From contig MU270070.1 in NCBI GenBank assembly GCA_021432635.1, positions 212,718 to 276,717 on the forward strand: DNA of 64,000 bases, given 5' to 3'. This DNA comes from Thozetella sp. PMI_491 (Eukaryota > Ascomycota > Sordariomycetes > Chaetosphaeriales > Chaetosphaeriaceae). The notes below the pieces were generated by a model. It saw only the letters and a list, made by a program, of their open reading frames with translations. It was not told the DNA's origin and made no database searches. Positions 21,749 to 32,881 of this stretch are shown here, in pieces (the stretch's first letter is position 1; every line of letters begins with the position of its first letter). The translations under genes were made by a program, and so were the position numbers.

Positions 21749-22642
21749 TCAGAAATTGCAACCGGAACCTTCAATCGACTCAGGGCAAGTATCAGTAACA
21801 GCGTCTTCAAGGACTAACTTGCACCTAGAAAAGACTTTGCCGTTACTGCCGTCGTAAAGGGTGAACTGGGCATTGAGGTCGTTTGAAGTGTAGATAGCCG
21901 TGACCATGTAATCGATAACGTTGCTCATGTCACGGGCATCATAGTCAGTATCTCCGCAGCCGTTCTTGCACTGGATCTTCATGCCGTACTCGTCCGTGAA
22001 CTTCCAGTAGTGACCTCCGGTGAACAGGTCCGCGTTCCTGTTGCTGCATGCCTGCTCCCGTCGCTGCACAGGCTGGGTCTCGAGCTTCTGCTGCTTAGCC
22101 ACCGCGAGAGCGTGGTTCATCATGTCGATCATACTATCAGAGGTATGATTGCTGCCGTACGGGAAGAGGGGAAGGTCAACTGCCGAACGCTTAACGCTGG
22201 GTCCCTGGCCCTGGTCGCCGTTGATGGTGTTGGCGAGGCCAAGACTACTCTGTAGAAGGCCCACAGTCGCTGTGGGGCCTATGTAGCCGGCTACACCAAC
22301 CATGGCATATGAGGAAGCGAGTTTCAGGGCATCTTTGACACACGTGCCCTTGGTGACAGTGTTGCCGCCTTGGAACTCAGTGCAGGAATCAACCGTCTTT
22401 CCGACCTGGTCAGCACCATACGTATAGGTGTACCCGGCCACAATCAAGATGCCCGACACCACACGAAAGTTGAGCCTTTGCTGTCTCTCGACGACAGAAG
22501 AGGCGTGGTATTTAACGAGAGACGAGTTGTGCCACTGGTCGTGAACTGCATCGGTATAGATATCATAGTCTTTAGGAACAATAATACCTTGCGCAGCACA
22601 GAGGCCGGTAATAGAAGACGTGAGAGCGACTGAAGCACGCAT
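21749..22642 (-). CDS. Secreted protein of unknown function with dibasic processing sites
   Basis: A single-exon frame of 297 residues. The N-terminus MRASVALTSSITGLCAAQG is a plausible signal peptide with cleavage after the AAQ region. Two dibasic pairs, in SVKRSAVD and VQRREQACS, are candidate Kex2 sites and would release a C-terminal Cys-containing domain (GGHYWKFTDEYGMKIQ, CKNGCGDTDYDARD, ending SGCNF). A small-residue and Gly-rich hydrophobic segment (AGYIGPTATVGLLQSS) lies before the first site. Proteins with this C-terminal domain appear widely in Sordariomycetes in my recollection, without assigned function. It may be an extracellular effector-like or competition protein; that is inference only. 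Confidence 0.7.
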   Translation of the reverse strand: MRASVALTSSITGLCAAQGIIVPKDYDIYTDAVHDQWHNSSLVKYHASSVVERQQRLNFRVVSGILIVAGYTYTYGADQVGKTVDSCTEFQGGNTVTKGTCVKDALKLASSYAMVGVAGYIGPTATVGLLQSSLGLANTINGDQGQGPSVKRSAVDLPLFPYGSNHTSDSMIDMMNHALAVAKQQKLETQPVQRREQACSNRNADLFTGGHYWKFTDEYGMKIQCKNGCGDTDYDARDMSNVIDYMVTAIYTSNDLNAQFTLYDGSNGKVFSRCKLVLEDAVTDTCPESIEGSGCNF

Positions 22643-22895
22643 CTTATATAACTGGTAGAGGTGTTGACTAGTATCTAGCTAGAGGATTTTGTGATCACTG
22701 ACTCTGTGGAAAGGCGAAAAGAAGATGAAGATGGCTAGGGTTATCTGGTCAAGGGATGGTATGATGATGCTGCGGATGATAATGCTGTGGGAAAAGATGA
22801 GAACGACCAGAAGGTGACGCCTTTTAATATCATTTTAACCCGTGTATCTCAGTAGAGCCGTCAAACTGAGGCAAACCCCGGTGGAAGACCGAGGA

Positions 22896-23420
22896 TCACT
22901 GTTCCTTGTTGCTTTCTGTAGCAATTGACTTCTCGTACTCATGGTGGAGAGTGCTTGGCGGAGGACCCTTCTCCTCGACCGGCATTGCCCTGGCCTCAAA
23001 GTCAAGATTGTTCAATGCTAAATCGGTGTCGATAGGTAACGATCCTGAGCTTCTTGAGGTGGAGGATGGCAGGATCCAACGGCACGACATGTAAGCCACC
23101 AAGACTACTATAATGTAGGCAGAGACGAGTCGAAGGAGGCCTGCGATGCATCGTCCAAAGCTGTGCCGGCCTTGGCAGTAGGCATAGCACAAGTCAAATG
23201 CCACACCTGACAGTTCCATGCCATATATCATAGTATATGAGGTGGTTAGGAGGACAGTGAGGAGAACGTCCAGACCGGCATGTCGGCCCAATCGCGGCCG
23301 CTCCAATAGCATCGTGCACTGCATAACTCTTGCAAGATGAAGAGCGCAGCAAATATAATGCATGTAAACCGAGAGGACAAAGAAATAGCCCAGAGTATTG
23401 CCAGCCTTTGGGACTGCGAA
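22896..23420 (-). CDS. Small membrane protein with about three or four transmembrane segments (5' exon unresolved)
   Basis: The open frame to the stop at 22896 reads FAVPKAGNTLGYFFVLSVYM, then GLDVLLTVLLTTSYTMIYG, then LVSAYIIVVLVAYMSC, followed by a charged cytosolic tail ending ATESNKEQ. The spacing of hydrophobic segments resembles fungal MARVEL-like proteins. No ATG with a good context starts the first helix. An upstream exon around 23500-23590 is likely but I could not settle its splice site. Function unknown. Confidence 0.5.
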   Translation of the reverse strand, partial: FAVPKAGNTLGYFFVLSVYMHYICCALHLARVMQCTMLLERPRLGRHAGLDVLLTVLLTTSYTMIYGMELSGVAFDLCYAYCQGRHSFGRCIAGLLRLVSAYIIVVLVAYMSCRWILPSSTSRSSGSLPIDTDLALNNLDFEARAMPVEEKGPPPSTLHHEYEKSIATESNKEQ

Positions 23421-25697
23421 TTGTTCGGAGAAGGTTTAAGGGTAGAGCTGAGGCTTGGATTTCGAGTATAAATCCCACGAGGCCCCGGTGGCGGAGCAGT
23501 CACCTTGTCGGCGCTAAGCACGAAAGCGATTAGGTACTGCCGAGTTGGCAAGGAAGACGCTAATTAGAGCTGGTGTAGTTACCTATGTTTTGACGTGTCG
23601 CTGGCTGGTGACTTCCTGCAGGATTTTTGGAACTTGTAGAAATTTGCACCTATCCTCAGGCCACCTTACCGTCTGAGGCCCAAGTTTTGTTTCATATAAA
23701 AAGAAGGTGAATAATCCTCCAGAATTGGATATCCCTAGTGCATAAGACCTTTCCTGGGAAATTGTATAGTAGCATATGTGACAGGATCTTTACCTAACAG
23801 GTTAAGATTTGCTCCGTTAAGCGGTGTGAAGTTTGATCTTGGAGGATGGTAGGATACGGATAGATGCCCGATATTCTTTTATGCGTGAACGGACCAGCAC
23901 AGCAATATCACGCCACAGAGACTGCAATACATAATGTCCCTTTCCTAGGGCGATGATAATGAACCAATTATAACTTTGAGGTCAGTCCTAGGGCCTTCTT
24001 GGTCGTAGCTTGTAGTCACAATACTTCATCGCTTAATCAAGCATCTAGTTATATTTAGAAACGAAGGGGCTAAAATCACCTCACTAAAATGCGTTTCTGT
24101 GCAATTTCTCAGAAGCGTAGGAGATAAAATTCCTCCCAAATACTATAGGAGATCGTATAAGTAGCCAAGTCTCTAGCGGCTAGACTTTTAAGGCTCGGGT
24201 ACTATGCTGTCAATATCTTCCATCATGCCTTTATTCCCACAGTCTAAGTCTTCTCTCTACTAGACCAAGGTGCGTATCCGTTATCTTATACCTTGTCAAC
24301 CACATACTATATAGGCGTGAGAGTCCTTAATATCTGTTAGAAAGCCAGGACCATCTATTAACGGACATTCAAAAGTCGATATAGAGTATCCTTTTCGTGT
24401 AAATATTCGCTCGAGATAGTTAACCAGACTCAAAATAGAATGGAAAAAGTGAATACGAGTTTAAAAGGGCCTATTGCAAGAGCCGCCGAGCTACCAATTC
24501 GAAGCTTGCTGCTGGTGCCAGAGAGCATCAGTCGCTCCTGCTATAGTGTTCGATTGCTGTAACGCGGTTGCCATGATACTCATCCGATACTTGCTCCCTT
24601 TCAAGCTCACCTAGCCATAGCAGAGATGAAAGAAAGGAGCAAAATTTGCTACCTACCCAAGCAAGGAGCAAGGCAGTCTTATTGATCCCTACTACTGAGA
24701 TTAAAGCGAGACATGGCTCTGTTTCCCGAAGATAACTGTTCCAACGGCTGCCTGAAGTCCGCTGGGCGTCATTCGTCGAGTTGGGTACCTACTCTTTCCT
24801 AATAATCAGAAGGGAAGTCATGTTCGTTCGGTAGTGATAGACAGCGTGCGCGAATGCGGTGAGCGGGAGAGGTTATGGTTTCGCCTTCGGAGATATGGGT
24901 TACGCAACGCGGGGCTGCCGGTGGCGGCAGGACGCGTCTTCCGGGTCAGTCACCTCCGGCCGCCGGCTGACACGGGTTACAGGGTAATTCTTAAGTAAGT
25001 TAACGTTAACTACGTCTCTTGGTCATGACAAATCAGTCGCTTTAGCTGAGGAAATCTATTTTTATGTCAGCTACGAAGACTCCGCTAAAACCAGACCGCA
25101 AATGACGAGCAAAGGCAACAGAATGTATGATAACTCTCTTTGGGGGCCTTGAGGATTACTAATTTACCACCTTGGCCACTGCGAGGAGCATAAACCCGCC
25201 CAAGGAGGGTGACTCTTGGAATGATCAAGCCCAGCCCCGGCGGCCTCGCATGGGGCCGTGCTCGCATTCGGAGGTCGGTGGGATAGGCTCCCACTCTTTC
25301 CCGAAAGTCTCCCGCAGGAGGCCGTCCCGGCCAGATCATATTCGCATTCGGAGGTCGGTGGGATAGGCTCCCACTCTTTCCCGAAAGTCTCCCGCAGGAG
25401 GCCGTCCCGGCCAGATCATATCCCCGTGTCGCCGGCGTTAGGCTTTTATCAGCATCGATGCGCCGCGCGGAACTCATCCAAGGAACTATGGCAGGGGGCT
25501 GAAGCCGCACTCACGAGAGTGGCGGGTTCAGGAGTGGGAGTCATTACGTGGCGACCTAGCCCGCCGAGGGAGGTAGAATATAAAGCAGACCGGGTACCAG
25601 GCGACCTGCAACCAGTGTATCGAGTCTGATGCGCGAAGTCACTGTGACGATGATCCCGCTACGATCTTCCAGAACAACGCTGTCTAGCTTAAGCCAA
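23421..25697. other. Long spacer with an A+T-rich block and a tandem duplication
   Basis: 23990-24460 is A+T rich and has the look of RIP-mutated repeat DNA, but no element ends are visible. 24840-24980 is G+C rich without a frame. 25262-25421 is a perfect tandem duplication. No supportable gene except a possible unseen 5' exon of the membrane protein gene near 23500. Confidence 0.45.
25262..25421. repeat. Perfect 80-bp tandem duplication
   Basis: Copy 1 (25262-25341) and copy 2 (25342-25421), each starting TCGCATTCGGAGGTCGG and ending CCAGATCATAT, are nearly or fully identical over the whole 80-bp period. Such identity implies a very recent event or an assembly duplication. Confidence 0.93.
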
Positions 25698-26172
25698 ATG
25701 CCGGCCTTCACTGCGCGTCACCAGCCCCGCAGCTCGTCCTGGAGCCCTATTCGACGCGGCTACAATACTCGAGCGGGGGACAAACCTACCTGTCCCGTTC
25801 GCGAAAAGATTTCCGAGTACTGCCTGCTCTGGGACGACCTGAAGAGGTTTCTAGAGCGCATCTTTCCAAATATGGTCTTCCAAAAGGAGCTAGTAAGGCT
25901 GCGTCCCCTTCATCGCCTCCCCCCCTTTTCGATCCCGGTCCAAATTTCCGAGGCATGACTTGGGCAGCTGGCTAACTCATGCACCCAGAACTTGAGCGGG
26001 GAAGCATACGTATTGCGGCTGCCGAGCCATCTCACACAGGTATCTCTAGCCCCACATGTAGCCTTGTCGATGGGTTCAGGTGCTAACTTGGTGCCAGGAC
26101 CAACGGGTATCGATCGAAGACCTCCGGAGGTTGGCTCCGCAGAGAGAACCGACTGCCACTCTATCGGCCTGA
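25698..26172 (+). CDS. Small unknown protein, tentative three-exon model
   Basis: Exons 25698-25892, 25989-26039 and 26098-26172 join in frame with good GT and AG signals and give about 106 residues. The readable core is CPVREKISEYCLLWDDLKRF, then LERIFPNMVFQKEL, then SGEAYVLRLPSHLTQ, then DQRVSIEDLRRLAP. This looks like a conserved fungal protein rather than noise, but I cannot name the family. The start is uncertain: more coding sequence may lie upstream (25560-25690), where a Cys-containing frame is open. It precedes the CorA-like gene on the same strand. Confidence 0.35.
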
Positions 26173-26528
26173 TGAACTTTCTCCAAGGCTCTAGTGAAGT
26201 CTTGGGCTGGGTATTTGGCAGCCCGACCTTTTGGACGCGAATCGAGGAGGCATACTAATGGGGGGCGCTTGTGCTTGGCGTTGGTTGGTGCGAAGGTGCA
26301 TCAGCTGCAGCAGGATCATTGGAGGATATACCCGTTTTTCGTTATGTGGTGGTATTGCGCAAAAGGAGGTCAGATTACCTATCAGCTGGAGAGCCTCGTG
26401 CTGGCGTGGTGGGAGTTCTTGCAGTGTGGACAACCCCTCGTGAGGGGCTTCCCACAAGATGACTCGAGAGAAGTGTAGTGATAGATGAAAAAAGACACAA
26501 AACGCTGCTCCTGTACCGCCGAAGAGCC
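26173..26528. other. Spacer before the CorA-like gene
   Basis: No gene supported. Overlapping short plus-strand frames at 26194-26478 have no recognisable family. Confidence 0.45.
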
Positions 26529-28472
26529 ATGCAGAACCCGAAAGACGATGACGAATTGCTTTTCCGCGAATACTATGCAAAATTTGAGGAGTATCCCCGG
26601 AATCTGATTCGCAGCCAGGACCGCCAGAAACTCGTCCAGGCATGCGCCCGCTACCATGCCTGCCATGCGTCGATGCTCTTCCGTAAGGCTGGATCCGACA
26701 CATGGGTCGTGATTCAGGACTATGGCGTCGAGGGGCAAGAAGCATCAGTCGGTCAGTAACTCCTCAGACAGAAACTACTCAAAGCCCTCGTGCTTTTGCA
26801 CTCTCGTCTGAACTATATGCTCCCATAGCCGGGAACAACCGAACCTGGTGGGTCAAGCACGAGGATCAGCTTGTGTCGGATTTACGGTGGCCTAGCACCG
26901 GTACCACTAGTCGCCGAACCTCTTCAAGCTCGCAAAACTCAACAGTAGCGCTCGCCAACTTGCCCTGCGATCCCAAATCGCGATTTATGTACTGCCTAAC
27001 CTCACCGGCCGCTCTCTCTGTTCGATCAAGCTAACGTGTTCCGGGAAGCATCATCGAGTCCCCGAACTGCCAGGCCCCGTATCTGAACCTAACATCCAGC
27101 CTTCTATTCAAGATCCTCGCCTACTACCAGGTATCCCCTCACTATCTAAAGCTCATAACGGCCTTTAGCTACCCAGCGCGTGCTAGCGACCCAAACCTCG
27201 GTTGCATTAGCTTCAAGAAACTTTTCCGAAATAGGGGGCCCAGGATACAGAGCATCGGCCGGTCAGGACACCACTTTCAGCTGACCTTCCAGCTTACATC
27301 CTTCCTTGAGGATAGAGTGAAAAACGATGGCAGGCCGACTTGGTCGAGATATCGCGCAGCCGTCTATCACCATTTCGATGTCGTGGAAGGAAGATCCTTC
27401 TGGATCTTCACCGCGCCGTTGCGGCCCGTCGGCCCGTGCTGTCCCCTCGACACCATGCGAACGGCTAGGAACGACCTTTGGGAAAACGTGCAAGGCTCTA
27501 TCCACAAGGACTTCACTAACTCCGTGAGACGAAGAGACTGGCTCAAAGCATCCCTCGGCGTCTTCCTGGCGCTTGGAGAGTGGGCCTGGGGCGACTGGGG
27601 ATTCTACTTGCATGAGATCTGCGAGAATATTATGAAGACGGTACGTTGAAAGTCAGGATTTGCTCTTCGAAAATCTAATAGGGGTGATAGTCCAGCGAGT
27701 ACATCGACACGGACGAACCTGTTGCCCCCAAGCATCTCCAGCTGGTCAATTACTGGCTCTTTCGCCTCACCGAGTGCCAACTGCGACTCGAAGGAAATCT
27801 TGCTGTCCTACGCTCGATTCGCGACTTCTACAGTGTCGGTTTAGTAGAGGAGACCAAGCACATCGGCCCAGCAGTAGAATGGCTCAAGGAGTGCCAGGAC
27901 GACATCGACGCGTTTGTTGATCAGATCAACATGATCATCCAGAGCACCGAAGATCTTCTAAAGAAGGCAAAGCAAATCTATGAGCAAGGCCAGAACCGGG
28001 AAACCTACGTAAGTGCCGCCCAAGACCGGCCCCTCCCGCGTGTGGAAATAACTCGGCGACCAACGGTGCATCTAGTTGCAAAAGCTTCTTCAGAATCAAG
28101 TGAACGATGTGATGAAGGTGTTCAGCGAACTCAACCGAAGAGAGGCCTCGGTCATGAGGGTTCTCCAGTTCATCACGGTGATCTTCCTCCCGGTCACCGT
28201 GGTATCGGTAAGTTGAGAGAGCCCCCAAGGAGGTGGTAAGTTACATGCACTCACCAGCAATTGTGAAGGCAATTTTCAGTACCGATATTGTCAAATTCCA
28301 GGACCTGCCGGAAGGCCAAACATCCAGCTTCTCACCTACTGCCCTTTGGACTTGGGCTTTAACCACCGTTGTACTGACAGGCAGCACCTTGGTTGCATGG
28401 ATATGGTTTGGCAGAAAAGACTCTCAGAGACTATGCCTATCTTGTGCCCCGTCAATCGCCCCGATCTCGTGA
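26529..28472 (+). CDS. Fungal CorA-like membrane protein, with an apparent one-base frameshift
   Basis: Segments 26529-26988, 27049-27640, 27691-28008, 28076-28207 and 28269-28472. The N-terminal part reads FEEYPRNLIRSQDRQKLVQA and HASMLFRKAGSDTWVVIQDY. Later parts read SIGRSGHHFQLTFQLTSF, VYHHFDVVEGRSFWI, and the membrane end MRVLQFITVIFLPVTVVS plus WALTTVVLTGSTLVAWIWF. This is the order seen in fungal CorA-like proteins, in which the bacterial GMN selectivity motif is not kept (here AIFSTD), so magnesium transport is doubtful. All later introns fit well, but near 26755 the frame must shift by one base (after EASVGQ, before TPQTETTQ) and no intron fits. It is either a young pseudogene or a sequence error. 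Confidence 0.65.
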
Positions 28473-29582
28473 TTCTGGGCCAGATCCTCCATCAACTAGA
28501 CGTTGATCTAATGATATTTAGGGACTAGAGGCAGGACGTGTACGGCGACAGTGGTCATCCGATATGAGAAAAGGGGAGGGCAGTTATAAAGGCGTAGCTA
28601 TAAGCGGCGAGGGCAGCTGGGTATAGCCTTTATAAGACAGAGGCGCAGGCCTTAGCTCGTAAAAAGCGGGGCAAAGGAGTAAACTATTATTCAGGGTAGG
28701 GGGGGACTCTATGTACAAGTAGTAGGATCGCTGGCCCTTCGGGGGCGATTCGGGGGCTCCTAGGAACCAATCTCTGTACCCAACGCAATAAAGCTATTGA
28801 TCCATTGTGTGCTTCGCCTAACCGGCTCTGTGAGGGAGCGCTGCGTATAGAAAGGAGCGTAAGGGGTGTACGCTATCATGCCATTAATTACTAGATTGTA
28901 GCTACACCTGGAGATACTGCGCATAATGTCTGCCGTATAGATTACCGTGTATTCTTTACTGTAAATACAGCCATAGTCTTAAGGCTTGCTAAAGATAAAT
29001 TACCTTATATATAAAAATTTAATGAATCCTTAACCTTCAACCTTAAGGTTATAGTCTAATATACTGATATTTCCGAGTACTTCAAACCCCGGCCCTCTTT
29101 TTTCTCTTTCCAACCATCCCTCTTTATCAGCCTTCGGAAAAAGCAATAGTGCTCTTTTAACTCGTATCTGCCATGCTTCCCCTATCTAGATGCACCGGGA
29201 GAGGATGCAACTTGCTACTGCAGCATATTAACTGCAAGGTTATCGCAACAGCCCGGGCGTGCTTCGTATTGGACGCCTCATTCCGCTTGTGAAAGCCCAG
29301 AAGCAAAAGCCTTTGGCGTGGTGTGTAGGAAACGCTAGCGTGTAGGGTACACGTATTTTTACTCGTTATCAACCTCTTAGCTGCTGCATGGCTTAGGCCC
29401 AGTGTTGCTTCGTGGCACTCTCTCGCACGAGCGAGAAATATCTGGCTTGATGCGGGGTTTATTGTACCAAGCAGAACTACTTAAATATCCTTTCTTCCCT
29501 GTTGCCCATCATCTCCTTGTGCCCCTGTTCTGATTAGATCGTCTTCTCAACTTCGAAGCGCAAACGGCCTCGTTGAAATACC
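28473..29582. other. Intergenic, partly A+T-rich
   Basis: 28540-28860 has a repeat-like feel (G-rich runs, CAATAAAG near 28786) and 28900-29100 is A+T rich. No element ends or coding domain can be defined. The right part is the promoter side of the P450 gene. Confidence 0.4.
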
Positions 29583-31404
29583 ATGGATTTCGCCATCCGA
29601 TGTGTAACATTCACTATCTGCCTTGTTCTGCTCACGTGCGCGGCAGGCTTTCTGTCTTCGTGCCTTAGATTTTGGGCACTTCCTCTATCCATTAGTGTCC
29701 CCGGTGCAAAAGGCAATGGAACTTTCTCGAGAACCCGAGCATACGTGAGCGCATGGTTCTCATACCATAGATCTAGGTCCATTGCCTACAATGCAGTATA
29801 GAAGTTCCTCTGTGTCACCTGACAGTAGAATAGGCTCCGCTAATTGCTTGTAGTACTCGAGGCGGGGAAAGCTATTTATAAGCCCCAGTCCTTCCCTCAG
29901 CCCAGACATCGTCATCCCCCCGGTTCAGATCAAATGGCTTCTCAGTCAGCCTAGCAGTGTGCTGGCCCAGCGTCCTGCCTTGTGGGAAGGCATGGCCATC
30001 AAGTACATGTTCCCATCAGCGAACCAGATTGCCGAATTTGTTCCCAGTCTCGTCAAGCGACACATGTCAAGCAACAATGTGGATGTACTACACCCCGAAA
30101 TATACCAGGAGATCCAGCACTGGACTAGTCTCCAGCTCGGCACGGACGGCAACTGGCATGAGGTCTGTCTCTTCGACGCTATCGGCGTCGTTCTCAGGAG
30201 GACTGGATATCGCATCTACTTCGGACCCGAACTATCCAAGAATGAAGACTTGATCCGGATCTTACAGATGTTGTCTAACTGGGCCGCAATCGGCGGGCTC
30301 GTGATCGGGCAGTTCTCGCCTCCGCTCTTGCGAAAGCCATTGGGCTTGCTGTTCCAAATTCCTGTTTCCTACTACACACGAAAATTCAAGAACGTTTGGG
30401 AACCAGCCATAAGGACCATGATAAGCAGTCTTTCGAGCGGAGCATCGGGTCCGATGGGGGGCACCCTCCATTCTGCCACCGCGGGAGCTGCGGAAAGCCT
30501 ACTAGGAAACAAGAAACACACCGTGGAGTCGATATCCTCTAATTTTATGATCATGGTAGGTTCTGTCCTCGTGCTTCCCCCGCGAAGACATTTTATGATG
30601 CTTTCCCTGCCCTCGACAGCTACTGCTGCAGGGATTGTTCTGTTACATCCTTCTAACATGACGCTGTGATGCTAGTACGGAGTTGCATCCAATGTCAAAG
30701 TCCCCGGAAATCTCTCCTTGCTGCTAAACCTCATCACGATCCCCGAGGCACGAAAATATTTACCCTTCCTTCGCCAAGAAATCGATAAAGTCTTTTCGAT
30801 ATCCTCCGCTTGGATGAGCCCAGATACATTCGCTTCGCACAACATACCGATAACCACGGCATTTATGCGAGAATCGATGCGGTACAGTCCTCTGACGGCT
30901 AACATACCCGTGAGGACCGTGGTCGCAAAAGAAGGTGTTGTGCTCCCCGATGGAACCCACGTACCGCGAGGTTCGTGGTTGACCTGCCCGGCGGAATGCC
31001 TAACGCGTGACGAGCGGCTTTACCATGGACCCGACGTCTTCGACCCCTTTCGATTCTTGCAGCGGGCCAACGAGGACACTGATGGTGCCGAAGAAGTGAA
31101 ATACACGTTAAGGCCTGACAGCGATGTCACGATCGCGAATGACACATTTCTATACTTTGGTTACGGGAAGCATTTCTGGTAAGCTGATTCATCGAGCTAA
31201 CCATCACTTGGGGTCCACGAGCTAAGGTCCATATGCAGCCCGGGTAGGTTCTTCATGACTAGGCTCATGTTGATCCTTTTAGCGTATATCGTGAAACATT
31301 ATGACTTCGAGCCAGTATCAAAGGATCAAACGGTGCCAATTAGGGCCGGCTTTGTGAATTTGCCGCCGCTTGGTACCAGGGTGAGATTTCGTCGCCGGGA
31401 ATGA
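29583..31404 (+). CDS. Cytochrome P450 monooxygenase
   Basis: Exons 29583-29795, 29854-30555, 30676-31178 and 31239-31404 give 527 residues. An N-terminal membrane anchor (CVTFTICLVLLTCAAGFLSS) places it on the ER. The ExxR motif is MRESMRYSP, the region before the heme loop reads DVFDPFRFLQ, and the heme loop FGYGKHFCPGRFF is rebuilt across the last intron, with the Cys codon split between exons 3 and 4 (residue about 473). The exon 2/3 junction lies in the presumed I-helix, which reads MYGVASNVKVPG and lacks the usual acid-Thr pair, so either oxygen activation is unusual or this junction is mis-modelled. No backbone synthase gene is adjacent, so no pathway can be proposed. The overall style recalls ent-kaurene-oxidase-like fungal P450s, but the substrate is unknown. 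Confidence 0.88.
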
Positions 31405-32881
31405 GTTGTTTGAGAGTTTTGGACTCGTGGAGTCGAACTGGTTCTTTGGGGTGAATACAGATTCATGTATTTGCAAGACCGCAAGCCACTACACTAGGCC
31501 GCGGGAGCGCACAATTTTTGTCCCTCGGTGCCACCAGTGTAGAAGCTTAGGCCAATAGAATTATTGCAGTAGGTGAGGTTGCCACAGGGTACACAAACCC
31601 CATCACACTGGCTGACGGCTAGGCGGGCAGCATCAAGTGGAGGGAGAAGCGACGTACCCTGCTTTGCGGTTGAGATGCTTGACGTTGCTGCTGATGTATT
31701 CGGTGTTGTTATCGACATGTTCTCTGATATAGCTGATTTACTTTACTTTACTATTGATGTACTTTGATTTACCGTCAGTACGCTCTGTTTAGTTGTTGAT
31801 GTATTGCGCTGCTTTGATATTAACTTGCGTGGCGTACTTGACGTACTTTATTTTGCTATCTCAGTAAGACAAACCGTCCGTGAGGACCTTGCAGTATGGA
31901 GGCTGACACGAAACAATTAATTGGGCGAGAGGACAAATTCGGCGTCTTTAGCGCGTGGCTTGATCGTTAATGATGACGACGCATTGGAATCGGCCTGTGT
32001 GCGTTGGGCGGTATCCAAGCTATGCCGACTCGGAGACGGGGTTTGATAGGTCACCGGCGAGTATCGTTCACGGTTTGCGACGGCGTTCAGAAGTCTTGAC
32101 GCTCCGTGTCGGCCGCCGAGCGAGGCGAAGTCGACATCCTTTCAGTCGAAGACGAAATGAAAAAAAATCATCACTGATGCCATGCTTACCTCCGGTTCCG
32201 CCTAGCCCCTTGAATACCAGAGGCCATGAGGGGCGCTGCTGTTTCGGCAGCGACATTCAGGAGACGATATAGCCACAGCCCATAACTTGGCAATTTCCTG
32301 GCTCTGTATAGATCGGCCGACGATGGAGAAACACGGGACCCTAGGCCTAAAACCGTATGGTGGTCAATTGGTATCGATGGGAGTCGGCGTTGACAGCACC
32401 GATGCCACGTCAAGTAGCAGTGAGTATGGGCGAACTGGTGAGGCTGCGCACGGTGGGTCTATCTAGGGGTTTAGCCCCTTTCTCCATAGCTCCCCTGGCC
32501 GCTGTTATGCTTTGATACTGCTTCTCCACCACATCCCCTACCAAGATGCACGGTCGGCGTGTTTGGCTCCGCTGTCCCGGCATTAGGCTAGACGAATGCG
32601 GTAACCCATTCAACACACGCCAGGTGTGGCGTAAGGGGCCACCATGGCACGTCGACGAATATGGTAATCCATACAGTAACCGGGACGCGGACGCACGGGA
32701 AATCGACGCCGTCGGGGTGGCATCCAATGGGAGATATATAAGGTAGTCACGATGCAGATCAAGATGTGAACTATTACCCTCCATCGCAGGCTCACCACAA
32801 GCTATTAAGCTCGCGCCCAGTCACTCATTTACCAACTCACCACACTCGTTTTTACCAACATCGCCCGACGAAGACGACACC
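31405..32881. other. Intergenic with unassigned frames
   Basis: A minus-strand frame at 31494-31718 encodes a Ser/Thr-rich start and a Cys-containing end (CDGVCVPCGNLTYC). It could be the last exon of a decayed secreted protein gene, but no upstream exon is clear. A tRNA-like stretch lies at 31413-31500 (see findings). 31730-31870 repeats GATGTA/GTACTT-like words. 32400-32880 is the promoter side of the hydrolase gene. Confidence 0.35.
32735..32742 (+). promoter_or_regulatory. TATA box of the secreted hydrolase gene
   Basis: TATATAAG lies about 140 bp before the start codon at 32882. The leader between them is rich in CAC/ACC, common for well-expressed fungal genes. Confidence 0.5.

Noticed and set aside
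25258-25629. Plus-strand open frame of 123 codons across the tandem duplication
   Set aside because: The repeated peptide merely reflects the 80-bp DNA duplication; no start context or family.
28540-28860. Possible solo long terminal repeat remnant
   Set aside because: G-rich runs and a CAATAAAG word are suggestive, but no matching ends, target duplication or second copy is visible in the window.
31494-31718. Minus-strand frame with CVPCGNLTYC as a gene
   Set aside because: It might be a last exon of a secreted protein, but no upstream exon or signal peptide could be joined, so it is only mentioned in the intergenic entry.
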